Positions 1 through 10,163 of a DNA stretch of 64,000 bases are shown piece by piece. Where the stretch lies: positions 177,043,074 to 177,107,073 of the forward strand of contig OZ024743.1 in NCBI GenBank assembly GCA_964016885.1, read 5' to 3'. The stretch is from Eledone cirrhosa (lineage: Eukaryota > Mollusca > Cephalopoda > Octopoda > Eledonidae). Position 1 is the stretch's first letter; the number at the start of each line of letters is the position of its first letter. The position numbers were made by a program, and so were the translations under genes. The notes beneath the pieces are model-generated. The model made no database searches. It saw only the letters and a program-made list of their open reading frames with translations, and had not been told where the DNA came from.

Positions 1-197
1 TATACCGATATATAGATGCGTAAGTATTTGTCTGTATGTATGTATGTATGTCTGTATGTATTTGTGTGTATATATAGCTATGTATGTGTATATCTGTATG
101 TATATAAGTATGTAAGTGTATGTATATGTGCGTGTATGTGTGTATATATATGTGTCTATATAGTATGTGTGATTATATGTGTATGTATGTGTGTATG

Positions 198-250
<53 letters not shown>

Positions 251-396
251 ATTTATATGTATGTGTGTATATGTATGTATGTGTGTATATGTATATGTTT
301 ATATATGTGTGTGTATGTATGTTCTTAGTGTGGATGTGTGTATATGTATGTATGTGTTTGTATATGTGTATATATATGTATGTGTGTGTGTGTGTG

Positions 397-450
<54 letters not shown>

Positions 451-460
451 CTTGATATAT
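1..460. repeat. Microsatellite block, TATG/TGTA grading into (TA)n
   Basis: Runs of TATG, TGTA and pure TA, with two long pure TA stretches near 208-245 and 402-446. Open frames across this block encode only Tyr/Val/Cys-Ile repeats and are not genes. Confidence 0.95.
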
Positions 461-1400
461 TTCTTTTTTCTCTTTTCTTTTTCTATTCTTTCCTCTTTAA
501 TGTTTATTTATTATTTATTATTTTTTATTTTCTTAGTTTATAGATACATCTATATTAAGCAGTCTGCCCAGACCGTTGAATACTGACCTCTCCCCCCCCC
601 CTCCCACCTAATTTCTGTATCTTGATCTAAATGTGTGTGCCAGTGTTTATGTGAGTGAATTAATATCCATGTGCTTATGATTTTATATCCACATATATAT
701 ATGTGAGTGGGGGTGTGTGTGTGTTTGTATGTTCGTGGTTATGTGTATATTTATGCATATACGCGCGTGTATGTGTGATTGTACGGATATGTGTGAGTAT
801 GAAAATATATCTATACACTTATTTCATATTTGTGTGTCTATACGCATCTTATCTGTGCATTATAAACTTACAGAGACATTAACCTTGAAATTTTGTATTT
901 GCATCCATCCTTTTAGTATGCGTATACAAGTTATGCATACATTTTTGTAAAATATGTGTAAGGGTTTTACATGTATATACACACACCGAACTGCATTAAA
1001 CCTTTTGTATTTTCATTGGTCAATTTTGTTCCCAAACGGACCTGAAATTTTGAATTGTTGTTATTATCAATAAATATACTTCATTATTTCTGAAGACGGC
1101 GTATATATGTGTTGGTATGTATATTTAATCTTGATAGTTTGTATAATTTTGTATAATTTTGTACATAGATCTGTTGAATATGCATGCCAATTCTAACACA
1201 TATATATCCTAGAAACGATCGTTAAATAATGAACTTTTTTTGTTTAATATAAGGAACTGTCTCATTGTTTATTCATTATTTGTTTAATATTTTATCTTGA
1301 CTCTGTATACCGTTTATCTTTCACCGAAAGTGATTTTTCATTACATCTCTTCTTTCCATGATATCCGGAATACATTGAGTTCTTCATACGGATTGGACAC
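461..1400. other. AT-rich intergenic stretch, nothing recognised
   Basis: Apart from a C-run near 590-603 and short TGTG tracts near 710-725, I see no repeat family, exon-like segment or RNA gene here. Confidence 0.5.
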
Positions 1401-1424
1401 TACCGTAAACTCTTGGTAGATTTA

Positions 1425-1680
1425 TCTACATATATATATATATATATATATATATACTACCTCTCCTCCTCCTTCAAGTTTGACCTGTGTGTAATTCTTT
1501 TCTCGCGCGGTCTTGACCAAGCTGGTATGGAATTTTTTTCTCTCTCTTTCGTCTGCGACTTCACAAAACTTACGTTTACCGAATTCGTAGACCAGACCCC
1601 TTTATCTTCTTCTTCTTCTTCTTCTTCTTCTTCTTCTTCCTCCTCTTCTCTCCTTTCTATCTCTCCCCCCCCCCCCATCA
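1425..1680. repeat. Simple repeats (TA)n, (TTC)n and poly-C
   Basis: A (TA)n tract lies near 1429-1455, a (TTC)n tract near 1607-1640, and a short C run near 1667-1677. The intervening and following sequence to about 2010 shows nothing I recognise. Confidence 0.85.
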
Positions 1681-2011
1681 AACTTGGGTGAAATTCTTTC
1701 CTTGCTCACATTTCAACCAGGTTTGATGGTCTTTTGTCTCTTGTTCACGATTTCACCGAGTTTATATTCATAGAGATCTGGGACTTGTCTATTTCTTCTC
1801 ACTTTCCGTTGCTTAAACTTTTTTGTTGTTACCCTGGCGTCCCCTTTGTTTACGTGTCCCAACGACTTTTTTTAGCCGTTGTTCGCACCAACCTGAGGCA
1901 TATGGCCCTTAAAGCGATGAAATGCCTAGGACGGTTGGAGGGTCACTGATGAAGGACTCACTTTTTCATATGTATCCCATTTGCAACGCCGCAGCTCCAT
2001 TATTATCATAT

Positions 2012-2012
2012 T

Positions 2013-2055
<43 letters not shown>

Positions 2056-2106
2056 TATATATATATATATACTATATATATATATATATATATACTATAT
2101 ATATCA
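2012..2106. repeat. (TA)n tract with palindromic interruptions
   Basis: Long TA runs are interrupted by TAGTATA and TACTATA motifs that are mirror complements, so the block as a whole can fold on itself. Probably only microsatellite slippage. Confidence 0.8.
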
Positions 2107-2282
2107 TCACCGATTAATGTCTATTTTCTGTGTATCTTCATTTAACGTCTATTTTTTTCAGCATGCATGGGTTAGACATGTTGTCATGTTATGAGACAAG
2201 TCAGGCCTGAAGACCACATGATGTTCATATGGATCTGTAGTTTGGCTTGGTTTCTACAGCTTCGTGGATGCCCTTTATATAT
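2104..2282 (-). mobile_element. RTE-type LINE 3' tail, old copy
   Basis: It starts with ATCATCACC, continues with a diverged form of the TTTAACGTC...GCATGGGTTAGAC block, and ends near the TTTCTACAG...TGGATGCCC block. These are the 3' untranslated blocks of the intact LINE at 4059-7840. Only the tail survives. Confidence 0.7.
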
Positions 2283-2290
2283 ATATATAT

Positions 2291-2860
2291 ATATATACAT
2301 ACCCACACACACACACATATATATATGAGAATTGACGTGCAGACTGTTCAAAATATGTTTATTAATGTTTTCTTTGACAATTATACCAACTTAACTCACA
2401 TGTGAAGGTGAAAAACTTGGCAGGAAGAGGATAATTGAATAAATCAACTCCTATACTTGACTGGTACTAATATATTATACAGAATTATGACAGCAATACC
2501 TATATTGCAATATAATACTAAGACTAATACAATACAATGTTAACCACACAAACATGTACATGTCATAAACACATGACATGCTATGTAAGTCAAATTTTGA
2601 ATTTCAAAAAGTCATTACAATGCTGACAGAAATAAATGAGTGCATAACATTTCATGAAATACACAGGTCTACAATACACAAGACAGTGAAAATTAACCAA
2701 CAACACCCCACATAAAGTACACAGGTATACAATACACAAGGCAGTAAAAATAAGTCAACAACACTCCACATCCTAATGATGGGACTGTGAAAGTCTATAA
2801 ACGTCAATAAAATTATGCATTTAAGAACTGTATTGTTCCAAAGGAGCTGCAAAGGACTTA
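2291..2860. other. Unique-looking AT-rich sequence
   Basis: Contains a local near-repeat (AATACACAAG...CAACAACAC appears around 2672-2708 and 2731-2768). No coding or family signature recognised. Confidence 0.4.
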
Positions 2861-2861
2861 A

Positions 2862-2985
2862 GCATCATCATCATTCAACATCTGCTTTCACAGCTAACAA
2901 GAGTTAGACAAGCCGTCAACAGACTGGGTTAGTACTCAAGCAGAGCTACTAACCACTCAGATGGGCTGGGACCCTGCATCTTGCT
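2862..2985 (-). mobile_element. Degenerate CATCATCATC-type LINE/SINE tail
   Basis: Begins with the CATCATCATCATT block and carries a diverged TTAGACAAGCCGTC block, matching the plus-strand view of an RTE-type 3' end. It directly abuts the decayed LINE at 2987. Confidence 0.5.
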
Positions 2986-2986
2986 T

Positions 2987-4025
2987 TCAGTTTCTTTCTG
3001 ATGAATTGTTCCATGACCTTACTGATATGTAGTTTTTGGCCCCCGCTCTGCTTCCTCCTTTATGGATAGGACATATTGTGCCTTCTTTTAGCTCTCTGGG
3101 TAGTTTATTGCTAGCCAAAGAACTTCTGAAGAGGATCTTCAGTGGTCTTGGTAAGGCATGCTTACATGTTTTTAGGAGGACTGCTGGGAATCGATCAGGT
3201 CCAGCAGCTGAGTTTGTTCTCATTTCTTTTATGGTGGATATCATATCTTCCTCCGTTATGTCTATGTGGTTGATGGTCGCCAATTCTTCGCAGACTATTG
3301 TGGCATTAAAGAAATCCTCTGGCTTTATCTGCATGCACCTCAATAGGGTTGTGAACACACTTTTGTATTGTTCATTCAGTATTTCACTTATCCCTTGGGG
3401 ATCCTTGGTTAATGAACCATTTTTATGGAAGAGTGGCCCAATCTTGCAGTGTACCGAGGCAGTTTCTTTTGCAAATTTAAAGAAGGCTTTAGTATTTGTT
3501 TTAATATTTTATATGGTCCTGGCTTCTCTCTCTGCCCTTTCCTTCTCATGGGAAAGTTTGAGTGCAGTTTCAATTTCAAGTATTGCCTGTTTCAGATAGA
3601 GTTCCTTCTTGTTTTTCTGTTGTGCATATAACTGGTTTGAGAGCTTAGTTCTACATCTAATAAGAATTTTCCTGTCTCTGGGAATAATATTTTTGTGTCT
3701 GTTGGCCTTTTTCTCCGAGACAAACTTATGGCATATAGTTTGTATTGTTGTCATTAAATTTTGAAAATATGTGTTGGTGTCTTGTGTGGTGGTGATGTTG
3801 CTCCAGTTTTGCTTCCAGATCTCTTTCGTTTTCCAATTAGCGTTGTGAAAGTTTAGACTGGATAAATTCCCAGTGCTTCTTAATGGCTGCATCTCTGCTG
3901 ACTCTCTCAGACCATATATCTACTAAGTTATGACCCAAGAAAATTGTTGGTGTCATCTTTACATTGTGGGTGTGCACTGTGTTATTTGTAAAGCAGAGAT
4001 CCAGAGCATTATCACCTCTTGTTGT

Positions 4026-4031
<6 letters not shown>
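2987..4031 (-). pseudogene. Decayed Jockey/CR1-like LINE fragment (endonuclease C-terminus to start of reverse transcriptase)
   Basis: Three minus-strand reading-frame pieces follow one another. At 4031-3837 there is an endonuclease C-terminal segment with the motif DNALDLCFTNN. At 3892-3509 there is a charged linker. At 3358-2987 the reverse transcriptase N-terminal palm region appears, with NSAAGPDRFPAVLLK and ICPIHKGGSRAGAKNY. The remaining RT motifs and the C-terminus are absent, so the element is cut at about 2987. At its 5' side it is cut by a (TA)n tract that joins the RTE LINE. Clade assignment between Jockey, CR1 and L2 is uncertain. Confidence 0.75.

Positions 4032-4058
<27 letters not shown>
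4027..4058. repeat. (TA)n tract between two LINEs
   Basis: A pure TA run separates the decayed LINE on the left from the (ATC)n start of the RTE 3' end on the right. Confidence 0.85.
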
Positions 4059-4061
<3 letters not shown>

Positions 4062-4453
4062 TCATCATCATCAACGTTTAACGTCCGTGTTCCACGCTTG
4101 CATGGGTTTGGACGGGGGTAGTCCCACTTGAGGCAAGAGTGATTGTCTTGCTCGCATAGGACTGTCTGGCAGGTTTTCTACAGTTGGATGCCCTTCCTAA
4201 CACCAACCACATATACAGTGTGGGTCTGGGAGGTTTTTACCGTGTTGCCTACACGGCCACATTACAGCGTGGACTGTGTGTTTTTTTGTCGTGACACCTA
4301 CACGATCTCATTTGTTTCGGCCTGGATGGCGCGGCACCAACATAACTTTACATAGAACGGGGTGGTGTGGATGGGGTGGGGGTGGTGGTGGTGGTGGGAC
4401 GGGGTGTATTTTGTTAGAGATGCCTACTGGCTGGAGTAGGTTTTACTATATAT

Positions 4454-6451
4454 TTAGGTAAGGCGGGTCTTCTCTGTTACTGAGTACCGCCAAAGGTCTC
4501 GGTCCAGTGACATTGTCTTGGAGAGGTGTAAGTGTGTGATGTCGGAGTTTATCAGCTCGTCCCAGGTTTTTCTAGGTCTGCCTATTCCGTGACTACCGTC
4601 TATCTTTATTGCCCTGCACTTTGTTATACAGCTATCGACTTTCATGCGCATCACGTGTCCATACCAACGTAGCCTTCTCTCGAGTAAACAACATCTGATC
4701 CCTCTTATCTCTAATTTTTTCCTTAGTTCGTTTATGCTTTGCCGTTCACGTATATTACTGTTACACATCCAGCGGAGCATGCAAGCTTCGTTCCTCTCTA
4801 GTCTGCGTATATCCTCTGCACACAATGCCCAGGTCTCACTGCCATGCAGCATTGCTGTTCGTATGCAGGCATCGTACAACCTGCCTTTCATTTTTAGTGA
4901 GAACCCTTTAGCAGCTAATAGTGGTATAAGCTCTCTGAACTTTTTCCAACCAGTTCTGACTCTAGCTACAGTACTTTCAGAGCACCCTCCCCCACTGCTG
5001 ATTTTATCGCCCAGGTAACGGAAGCTGTCCACTATTTCTATAGAACCCTCTGCGCAATTGAAAGAGCTAGTATTTTGTGGGCACTTGCTGCTACTTATTG
5101 CACCAGAGCACCGGCCACATGTAAAATCTATGTTCTTAGTTAGCTTACCTGTGATCCCACTACATCTTTTATGCACCCATACTTTGCATTTAGGACATAA
5201 AATGGAGTTTCTACCTACGCCTTTCCTACACACCGAGCACGACCATTTCCCAGAAGGGACCGCCGCCTTGTTTTCTTTCCTACAAACTAGTACTTTGGTC
5301 TTAGCCAGGTTAATTTTAAGTCCTTTTGACTCTAGGCCGTGCTTCCATGTTTGGAATTTCTTCTCTAGCTCGGCCATTGATTCCGCTATGAGTGTCAGGT
5401 CGTCTGCGTATAGGAGTTCCCATGGGCAGCCTGTCTTGAACTCCTCTGTTATAGCCTGAAGGGTAATAATAAATAGTAGTGGGCTGAGAACAGAGCCCTG
5501 ATGGACGCCAACTTTTACGCTAAACTCTTCACTATATTCGTTGTTAATTCTAACCTTGCTGACTGTTTCTTTATACATGGCTTGTATAGCCCTCACAAGC
5601 CATTCGTCAACGCCTAGTTTTCTAAGAGCCCACCAGATAATGGAGCGGGGGACTCTGTCGAAGGCTTTCTCCAAGTCGACAAAAGCTAAGTAGAGGGGTT
5701 TACCTTTAGCTAGGTACTTCTCCTGTAGTTGTCGTACTATGAAAAGAGCGTCTGTGGTACTTTTGCCTGACACAAACCCGAACTGTATTTCATCTAGGTC
5801 AATTCTCTCTCTGATTAGTTGCGCTATTACTTTTTCCGTGACCTTCATGACCTGGTCGATTAATTTAATGCCTCTATAGTTACTCCTATCTAGGGCGTCT
5901 CCTTTACCCTTATAACAGTTAACGATGATGCTGCTATGCCAGTCCTTCGGAACAACCCCATTCTGTACGACTTGGTTAACTATGCGGGTGACCATGGTGT
6001 GTCCCACCGTGCCAGATGCCTTCAGCATCTCAGCAACTATTTCCGAAGGCCCAGCCGCCTTACCCGTCTTCATATCCTTGATTGCCTTACTTATTATACT
6101 CCCCTCGACTAACACTGCTGGTCCCTCTATTGGGTCGATATGGGGGAGACTGTCTTTCTCCCATTTATTCTCCTCATTTAGTAGCCTTTCATAGTGACAC
6201 TTCCAAGCTACCTTCTTATCAGCGTCGGTGATGGCAAGTGTGCCATCGTCGTTTAGTACACACTTCTCCCCGACAATATCACGGTTTTCCTTGACGCATT
6301 GCCTAGCAATCCTGAACACCTCACGTTTTTGGTCATCGCGTTGTAGAACATGCTTGAACTTTCTTTCCTCAGCTTCCCTTCTTGCTAAGTACACTTGTCT
6401 CCTAGCTTCCCTCCTGGCCACTTGATAGTCTTCTCTACTTCCCCCATCCCG
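4454..6451 (-). CDS. RTE LINE reverse transcriptase with zinc finger and C-terminal domain
   Basis: About 665 residues are open from just after the TGA at 6452. RT motifs are visible in order: NYRGIKLIDQ, then IQFGFVSGKSTTDA, LAFVDLEKAFDRVP (motif A with its Asp), GVHQGSVLSPLLFI, and LLYADDLTLI (the catalytic YADD). After the palm comes a cysteine/histidine cluster, CSVC...CPKC..WVHKRC...CGRC, which is a PHD-like C4HC3 arrangement. The C-terminal domain follows, with LHGSETWAL, ERNEACMLRWMC and RLRWYGHVMRM. The enzyme would copy element RNA into DNA at the nick made by the linked endonuclease. The first in-frame GTG/ATG is not meaningful, because the natural frame continues upstream into the endonuclease. 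Confidence 0.9.
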   Translation of the reverse strand, partial: RDGGSREDYQVARREARRQVYLARREAEERKFKHVLQRDDQKREVFRIARQCVKENRDIVGEKCVLNDDGTLAITDADKKVAWKCHYERLLNEENKWEKDSLPHIDPIEGPAVLVEGSIISKAIKDMKTGKAAGPSEIVAEMLKASGTVGHTMVTRIVNQVVQNGVVPKDWHSSIIVNCYKGKGDALDRSNYRGIKLIDQVMKVTEKVIAQLIRERIDLDEIQFGFVSGKSTTDALFIVRQLQEKYLAKGKPLYLAFVDLEKAFDRVPRSIIWWALRKLGVDEWLVRAIQAMYKETVSKVRINNEYSEEFSVKVGVHQGSVLSPLLFIITLQAITEEFKTGCPWELLYADDLTLIAESMAELEKKFQTWKHGLESKGLKINLAKTKVLVCRKENKAAVPSGKWSCSVCRKGVGRNSILCPKCKVWVHKRCSGITGKLTKNIDFTCGRCSGAISSSKCPQNTSSFNCAEGSIEIVDSFRYLGDKISSGGGCSESTVARVRTGWKKFRELIPLLAAKGFSLKMKGRLYDACIRTAMLHGSETWALCAEDIRRLERNEACMLRWMCNSNIRERQSINELRKKLEIRGIRCCLLERRLRWYGHVMRMKVDSCITKCRAIKIDGSHGIGRPRKTWDELINSDITHLHLSKTMSLDRDLWRYSVTEKTRLT

Positions 6452-7522
6452 TCATACTTTCCAAGCCTGCTTTTTGGCCTTAATTGACCCCTCCACCTTA
6501 CTGTTCCACCACCATGTTACTCTCCTCCTGCCTACAGGCCTGCTCCAGCCACAGACTTCGTCTGTCGCCAACAGCAGGTTTGCTTTCAGAAATTCCCACT
6601 CTCCCTCTATATTGTCCGACTCTAAATGTTCTTCCTTACTGTCGAAAGCATCAAGTAATATGCTTTGAAATTTATTCCTGGCTGTGGGGTCCTTTAGCTT
6701 CCATATTTTTCTTCTGAGGATAGTCCTCTTCTGCTGTCGAGTACGTCTCGTCCTGACTATGAGGTCGCTAATTATCAGTCTATGTTGGGAGGTGCATTCT
6801 TCATGGGGGAGGGATTTAGTGTTTACAACAGACACTCTGTCACGTCTTCTGGTAAGGATATAATCTACCTGGCTTGTGTGTTCCCCGGATCTATAGGTGA
6901 TCAGGTGATTGTCACGTTTTTTGAAGTTAGTGTTACAGATAGTTAGGTTATTTGCATCACAGAATTCCAGGATTCTGGAGCCTTCCTCATTTCTAGTACC
7001 AAACCCATAGCCTCCATGGATTTCGTCGTAGCCGTCACAATGTTGTCCAACGTGACCATTTAGGTCGCCTGCGATAATTATATAGTCACTGTCGGATATT
7101 TGGGAGGTAGTTAGCATCAGTGTCTCATAGAATCTGTCTTTTATAGTGCCGGGCAGTCCGGATTGGGGTGCGTACGCAGATATTATTGTCACCGTAGTTC
7201 TATTGAGGACAAGTCGTATTTTAATTATTCTGTCGTTCACTCTATTTACGTCTATTATCTTATCTGCCCACTTTTCTGCTACCATGATTCCTACTCCACC
7301 CAGCCCATCGTCGTTTCCCACCCAGAAAAGCTTATAACATCGTTTTTTACCCTCAATGAACCTAGCAGACCCACCCCTCCACCTGGTCTCTTGAATACAA
7401 CAAACATCGACCTCCTTACGTTCAAGCATTTCTACAACCTCGTTAGCGCGACCCTTTAGGGTGCCTACATTTATGGTACCAACTCTGAAGTTTTGGATTG
7501 CGTTTGGGGGTTGGGGGCGGTG
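6452..7522 (-). CDS. RTE LINE apurinic-like endonuclease domain, ends at in-frame TGA
   Basis: The reading frame opens after a stop near 7539. It shows the endonuclease start FRVGTINVGTLKGRANEVV, then IQETRW (the metal-binding Glu region), ISAYAPQSG, IIAGDLNGHVG (catalytic Asp/Asn), a NHLITYRSG segment and QHRLIISDL (catalytic His). These are the signature blocks of the APE-type endonuclease of RTE/BovB LINEs. An ATG at 7429 lies inside the domain and is not the natural start. The frame stops at TGA 6454-6452 directly upstream of the RT frame, with no frame change, so EN and RT were one protein. Confidence 0.88.
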   Translation of the reverse strand, partial: HRPQPPNAIQNFRVGTINVGTLKGRANEVVEMLERKEVDVCCIQETRWRGGSARFIEGKKRCYKLFWVGNDDGLGGVGIMVAEKWADKIIDVNRVNDRIIKIRLVLNRTTVTIISAYAPQSGLPGTIKDRFYETLMLTTSQISDSDYIIIAGDLNGHVGQHCDGYDEIHGGYGFGTRNEEGSRILEFCDANNLTICNTNFKKRDNHLITYRSGEHTSQVDYILTRRRDRVSVVNTKSLPHEECTSQHRLIISDLIVRTRRTRQQKRTILRRKIWKLKDPTARNKFQSILLDAFDSKEEHLESDNIEGEWEFLKANLLLATDEVCGWSRPVGRRRVTWWWNSKVEGSIKAKKQAWKV

Positions 7523-7689
7523 GGCGATGGGGTTATGTTAGCCGTCCGCGGTCGAAACAATGAGTGCTCGCATTCTCGTCCAAGAGGTGAATTTGTCTTT
7601 ATCTTTGGCATTGTCGCTTGAGCGTCCAGATTTTTCTCTCTCTCTCCTCCACTCTCCAGGATTCCGCAGTCCATCCATCCATCATATGT

Positions 7690-7840
7690 CGAAAGGCAAC
7701 CAGGCAAGCGATAGTATAGGCCTCTGGCTTCTGATTGGTCCGCGTAATAATACTGGTGATGCGTGGGGGCTCTGTTTTATGATTGGTCCACGTAATAGCA
7801 ATGGTGGTGCGTGGGGGTGGGAGGGAGGGGTGTTGGGTAG
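7690..7840 (-). promoter_or_regulatory. Putative 5' UTR/promoter of the RTE LINE with duplicated CCAAT boxes
   Basis: Two copies of a 48-bp unit (about 7732-7779 and 7780-7827) each contain ATTGGTCC on the plus strand, that is CCAAT on the LINE strand, at 7734-7738 and 7782-7786. Tandem 5' units with CCAAT boxes suggest an internal promoter. This is inference; no start site is visible. Confidence 0.4.
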
Positions 7841-8076
7841 CTAGATAGAAGGTAATGATTGAATGGGGTCCTTGCATTTAACAAGCGATTAACAAAAATA
7901 CAAAATTTGTTCTGTTCAATACGACCAAAAACTTTCGTATTTAACAATTAATAAAAACAAAAAATGTAGTTTGTTTTAGCGATAGATTGGCTATTTGGAC
8001 TTGATACGAAATATGGATTGTTTTGAAAATACGCTAGAATTAGAATTAAAATACGCTAGAATTAGGATTTGTGGAG
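7840..8076. repeat. 237-bp direct repeat, copy 1
   Basis: Matches 8355-8591 at a constant offset of 515 bp. It begins at the apparent 5' border of the RTE LINE. It is AT-rich and contains the phrase AATACGCTAGAATTAG twice. No coding signal. Confidence 0.9.
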
Positions 8077-8354
8077 GAAGAGAAATGAAATCTGTACATT
8101 ACGTTACATGAATATCGTGGGGTAGAGACAGCAAGCAATGAAATTTGGCGAAGTGAATTCCTATCATATATATATATAGAGAGAGAGAGAGAGGGGGGGG
8201 GTGGCCGCATGATGGTTGTGTGTGTTAGGCGTTTGACCGCCCCATGCCTTCGAAGAAGGAAGAAGGAAAGGATTTTGTTTTTTTTGTTTTGAAGATACGC
8301 TAGAATTAGGGATTGAGGTTTGAAAATACGTTAGGAATTAAGGTTTGAAAATAC
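8077..8354. other. Spacer between the 237-bp repeats
   Basis: Holds a short (TA)n, a (GA)n and G run near 8166-8201, and further AATACGCTAGAATTAG-like phrases near 8290-8357. Together with the two flanking copies this looks like an irregular tandem array. Confidence 0.5.
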
Positions 8355-8591
8355 GCTAGATAGAAGGTAATGATTGAATGGGGTCCTTGCATTTAACAAG
8401 CGATTAACAAAAATACAAAATTTGTTCTGTTCAATACGACCAAAAACTTTCGTATTTAACAATTAATAAAAACAAAAAATGTAGTTTGTTTTAGCGATAG
8501 ATTGGCTATTTGGACTTGATACGAAATATGGATTGTTTTGAAAATACGCTAGAATTAGAATTAAAATACGCTAGAATTAGGATTTGTGGAG
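8355..8591. repeat. 237-bp direct repeat, copy 2
   Basis: Second copy of 7840-8076. It ends where a TATATATG microsatellite begins. Confidence 0.9.
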
Positions 8592-8659
8592 ATATATATG
8601 TATAAATATATATATTCCATTATTTTTTCCACTGCCTTTGCCCTGTGTCCCACCATTTT

Positions 8660-8934
8660 GGATATATATATATATATCCAAAATATACATACACACACAC
8701 ACATCGCAGTGAGATTATTTATTCAGAACTTGAAATTCAATAGCTGTCAATGCCATATATCTAAAAGTTCAATAGTTGAGAAATTCAGTTATAATATTGA
8801 TCTCACACACATACATATACACACACACACATATACATATATACACACACACACACACACACATATATACACACACACACATACACATATATACACACAC
8901 ACACACACATATATATACACACACACACACATAT

Positions 8935-8989
<55 letters not shown>

Positions 8990-8990
8990 T
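8660..8990. repeat. (CA)n / (CACATATA)n / (TA)n microsatellites
   Basis: A TA hairpin lies near 8661-8684. CA and CACATATA arrays occupy 8810-8938, and pure TA occupies 8938-8978. Overlapping frames on both strands encode only Thr-His or Tyr-Ile/Cys-Val repeats. Confidence 0.9.
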
Positions 8991-9790
8991 GGGTGAGGTA
9001 AGCAAGGAAAAATACTATTTTGTTTTTCTTTGTTTACATTTTGTGTTGTTTTTGTTTTTGTTTATTTGTATGTTTGTTAATTTGCTGCTGTTGTTTAGTT
9101 CTCCAACAGCTGCAATTACTCATCAAATGCAAACCATTAATATTGGGTTTTTAAACGAAAACAATCTCGACAGAGAAGTCTAAGTATAATTATATACAAG
9201 AAATGAATATCACATTCTCTGTATGGTGTTATGTAGTAGATGTTGTTGTTTAGCCCTAGATCAACCCTGATTGAACAAATGTGAGATTAATTCTTAATAC
9301 TAGGTGAATGAATGCCAGGTGATGCTAATGGAAGGAAGCTGCAGTAGAGGAAAACCAAGAAAAACTTGAGCAGAATTGATTAGTTAGAGCTGCTCACAAA
9401 ATACTGAACCACCCTCACAGGGGAAAGAACAAAGGATCTCTACAAATGAAGGAAATATGTGCTGGAAAGGACATGCCCAACTCATGAAAGCTGGCATATG
9501 ATGGTGATGATTCTGTAATAATCTATCAGAAAACAGGTTTGTTAATTCAAATGTTTATAGTATCTTTATTAGTGAATAGATCATTTTGGAAATATTCAGT
9601 ATTACACTACAGACATTAATTCTTAATGTGATGCACTCATATCTCTGTTTTGTACTTGTCAAGGATGTCAGCTAATCTCTACTATGGAGTACTCATTTTT
9701 ACAGCCATCTATATTCAACAGATATATATGAATGATTACAAGATAGGGTGTTATTTTTTTATATTGTAATGAATTCAATATATTAATATA
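8991..9790. other. AT-rich sequence with a possible ancient LINE tail
   Basis: Around 9340-9515 the plus strand reads like an eroded RTE C-terminus (AGAGGAAAACCAAGAAAAAC, then a TGGCATATGATGGTGATGA end). The rest shows nothing I recognise. Confidence 0.35.
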
Positions 9791-9796
9791 TACATA

Positions 9797-10150
9797 TCAT
9801 CATCATTGTTTAAAATCTATTTTTCCATGCTAGCGTGGGCTAGACGAGTCGTCCTGTTGTGAGGCAGGCTAGATCAAGTGATTGTATCTTGCTCATACAG
9901 AACTGATTTCAGCTTGGTTTCTACGGCTGGATGCCCTTCCTAATGCCAATCACATTTACAGTGTGTACTGGGTACTTTTTGTCGTGACACTTACACAACC
10001 ACTTTATAGTGTCGACTGGGTGCTTTTTTATCGTGACACCTACACAAACATTTTACAGTGTGGACTGGGTACTTTTTGTTGTGACACCTACTGGGCTAGG
10101 TGCTTATCGTCGTGAGACCTACACAACTATATATGGTCTGGGTACTCTCT
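9797..10150 (-). mobile_element. RTE-type LINE 3' tail
   Basis: Carries ATCATCATC, CATGCTAGCGTGGGCTAGAC, GGATGCCCTTCCTAA and several ACTGGGTACTTTTTGTCGTGACACC units. The last unit type is repeated four times with small changes, so the 3' UTR contains an internal roughly 50-bp tandem repeat. Confidence 0.75.
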
Positions 10151-10163
10151 CTCTATATATATA

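Larger units (their letters stand above)
4059..7840 (-). mobile_element. Near-intact RTE-type LINE (copy 1)
   Basis: Minus-strand element. Its 5' end near 7840 carries duplicated CCAAT boxes, then comes an endonuclease domain (about 7520-6452) and a reverse transcriptase with C-terminal domain (6451-4454). The roughly 390-bp 3' untranslated region contains the GTTAGGAAGGGCATCCA block and ends in (GAT)n at about 4060. Only one in-frame stop, at 6452-6454, breaks the coding frame. The single endonuclease plus RT frame and the short-repeat 3' end fit the RTE clade. A 5'-truncated copy that looks almost identical lies at 28366-30016. Confidence 0.88.

Noticed and set aside
16..586. Open frames of 82-175 codons at the left end
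   Set aside because: They read only microsatellite sequence (Tyr/Cys/Val/Ile repeats).
4644..6425. Plus-strand frames opposite the RTE reverse transcriptase
   Set aside because: Shadows of the minus-strand coding region; the same frames recur opposite copy 2.
8586..9183. Overlapping Thr/His-rich and Tyr/Cys/Val-rich frames on both strands
   Set aside because: They are translations of CA/TA repeats in several frames.
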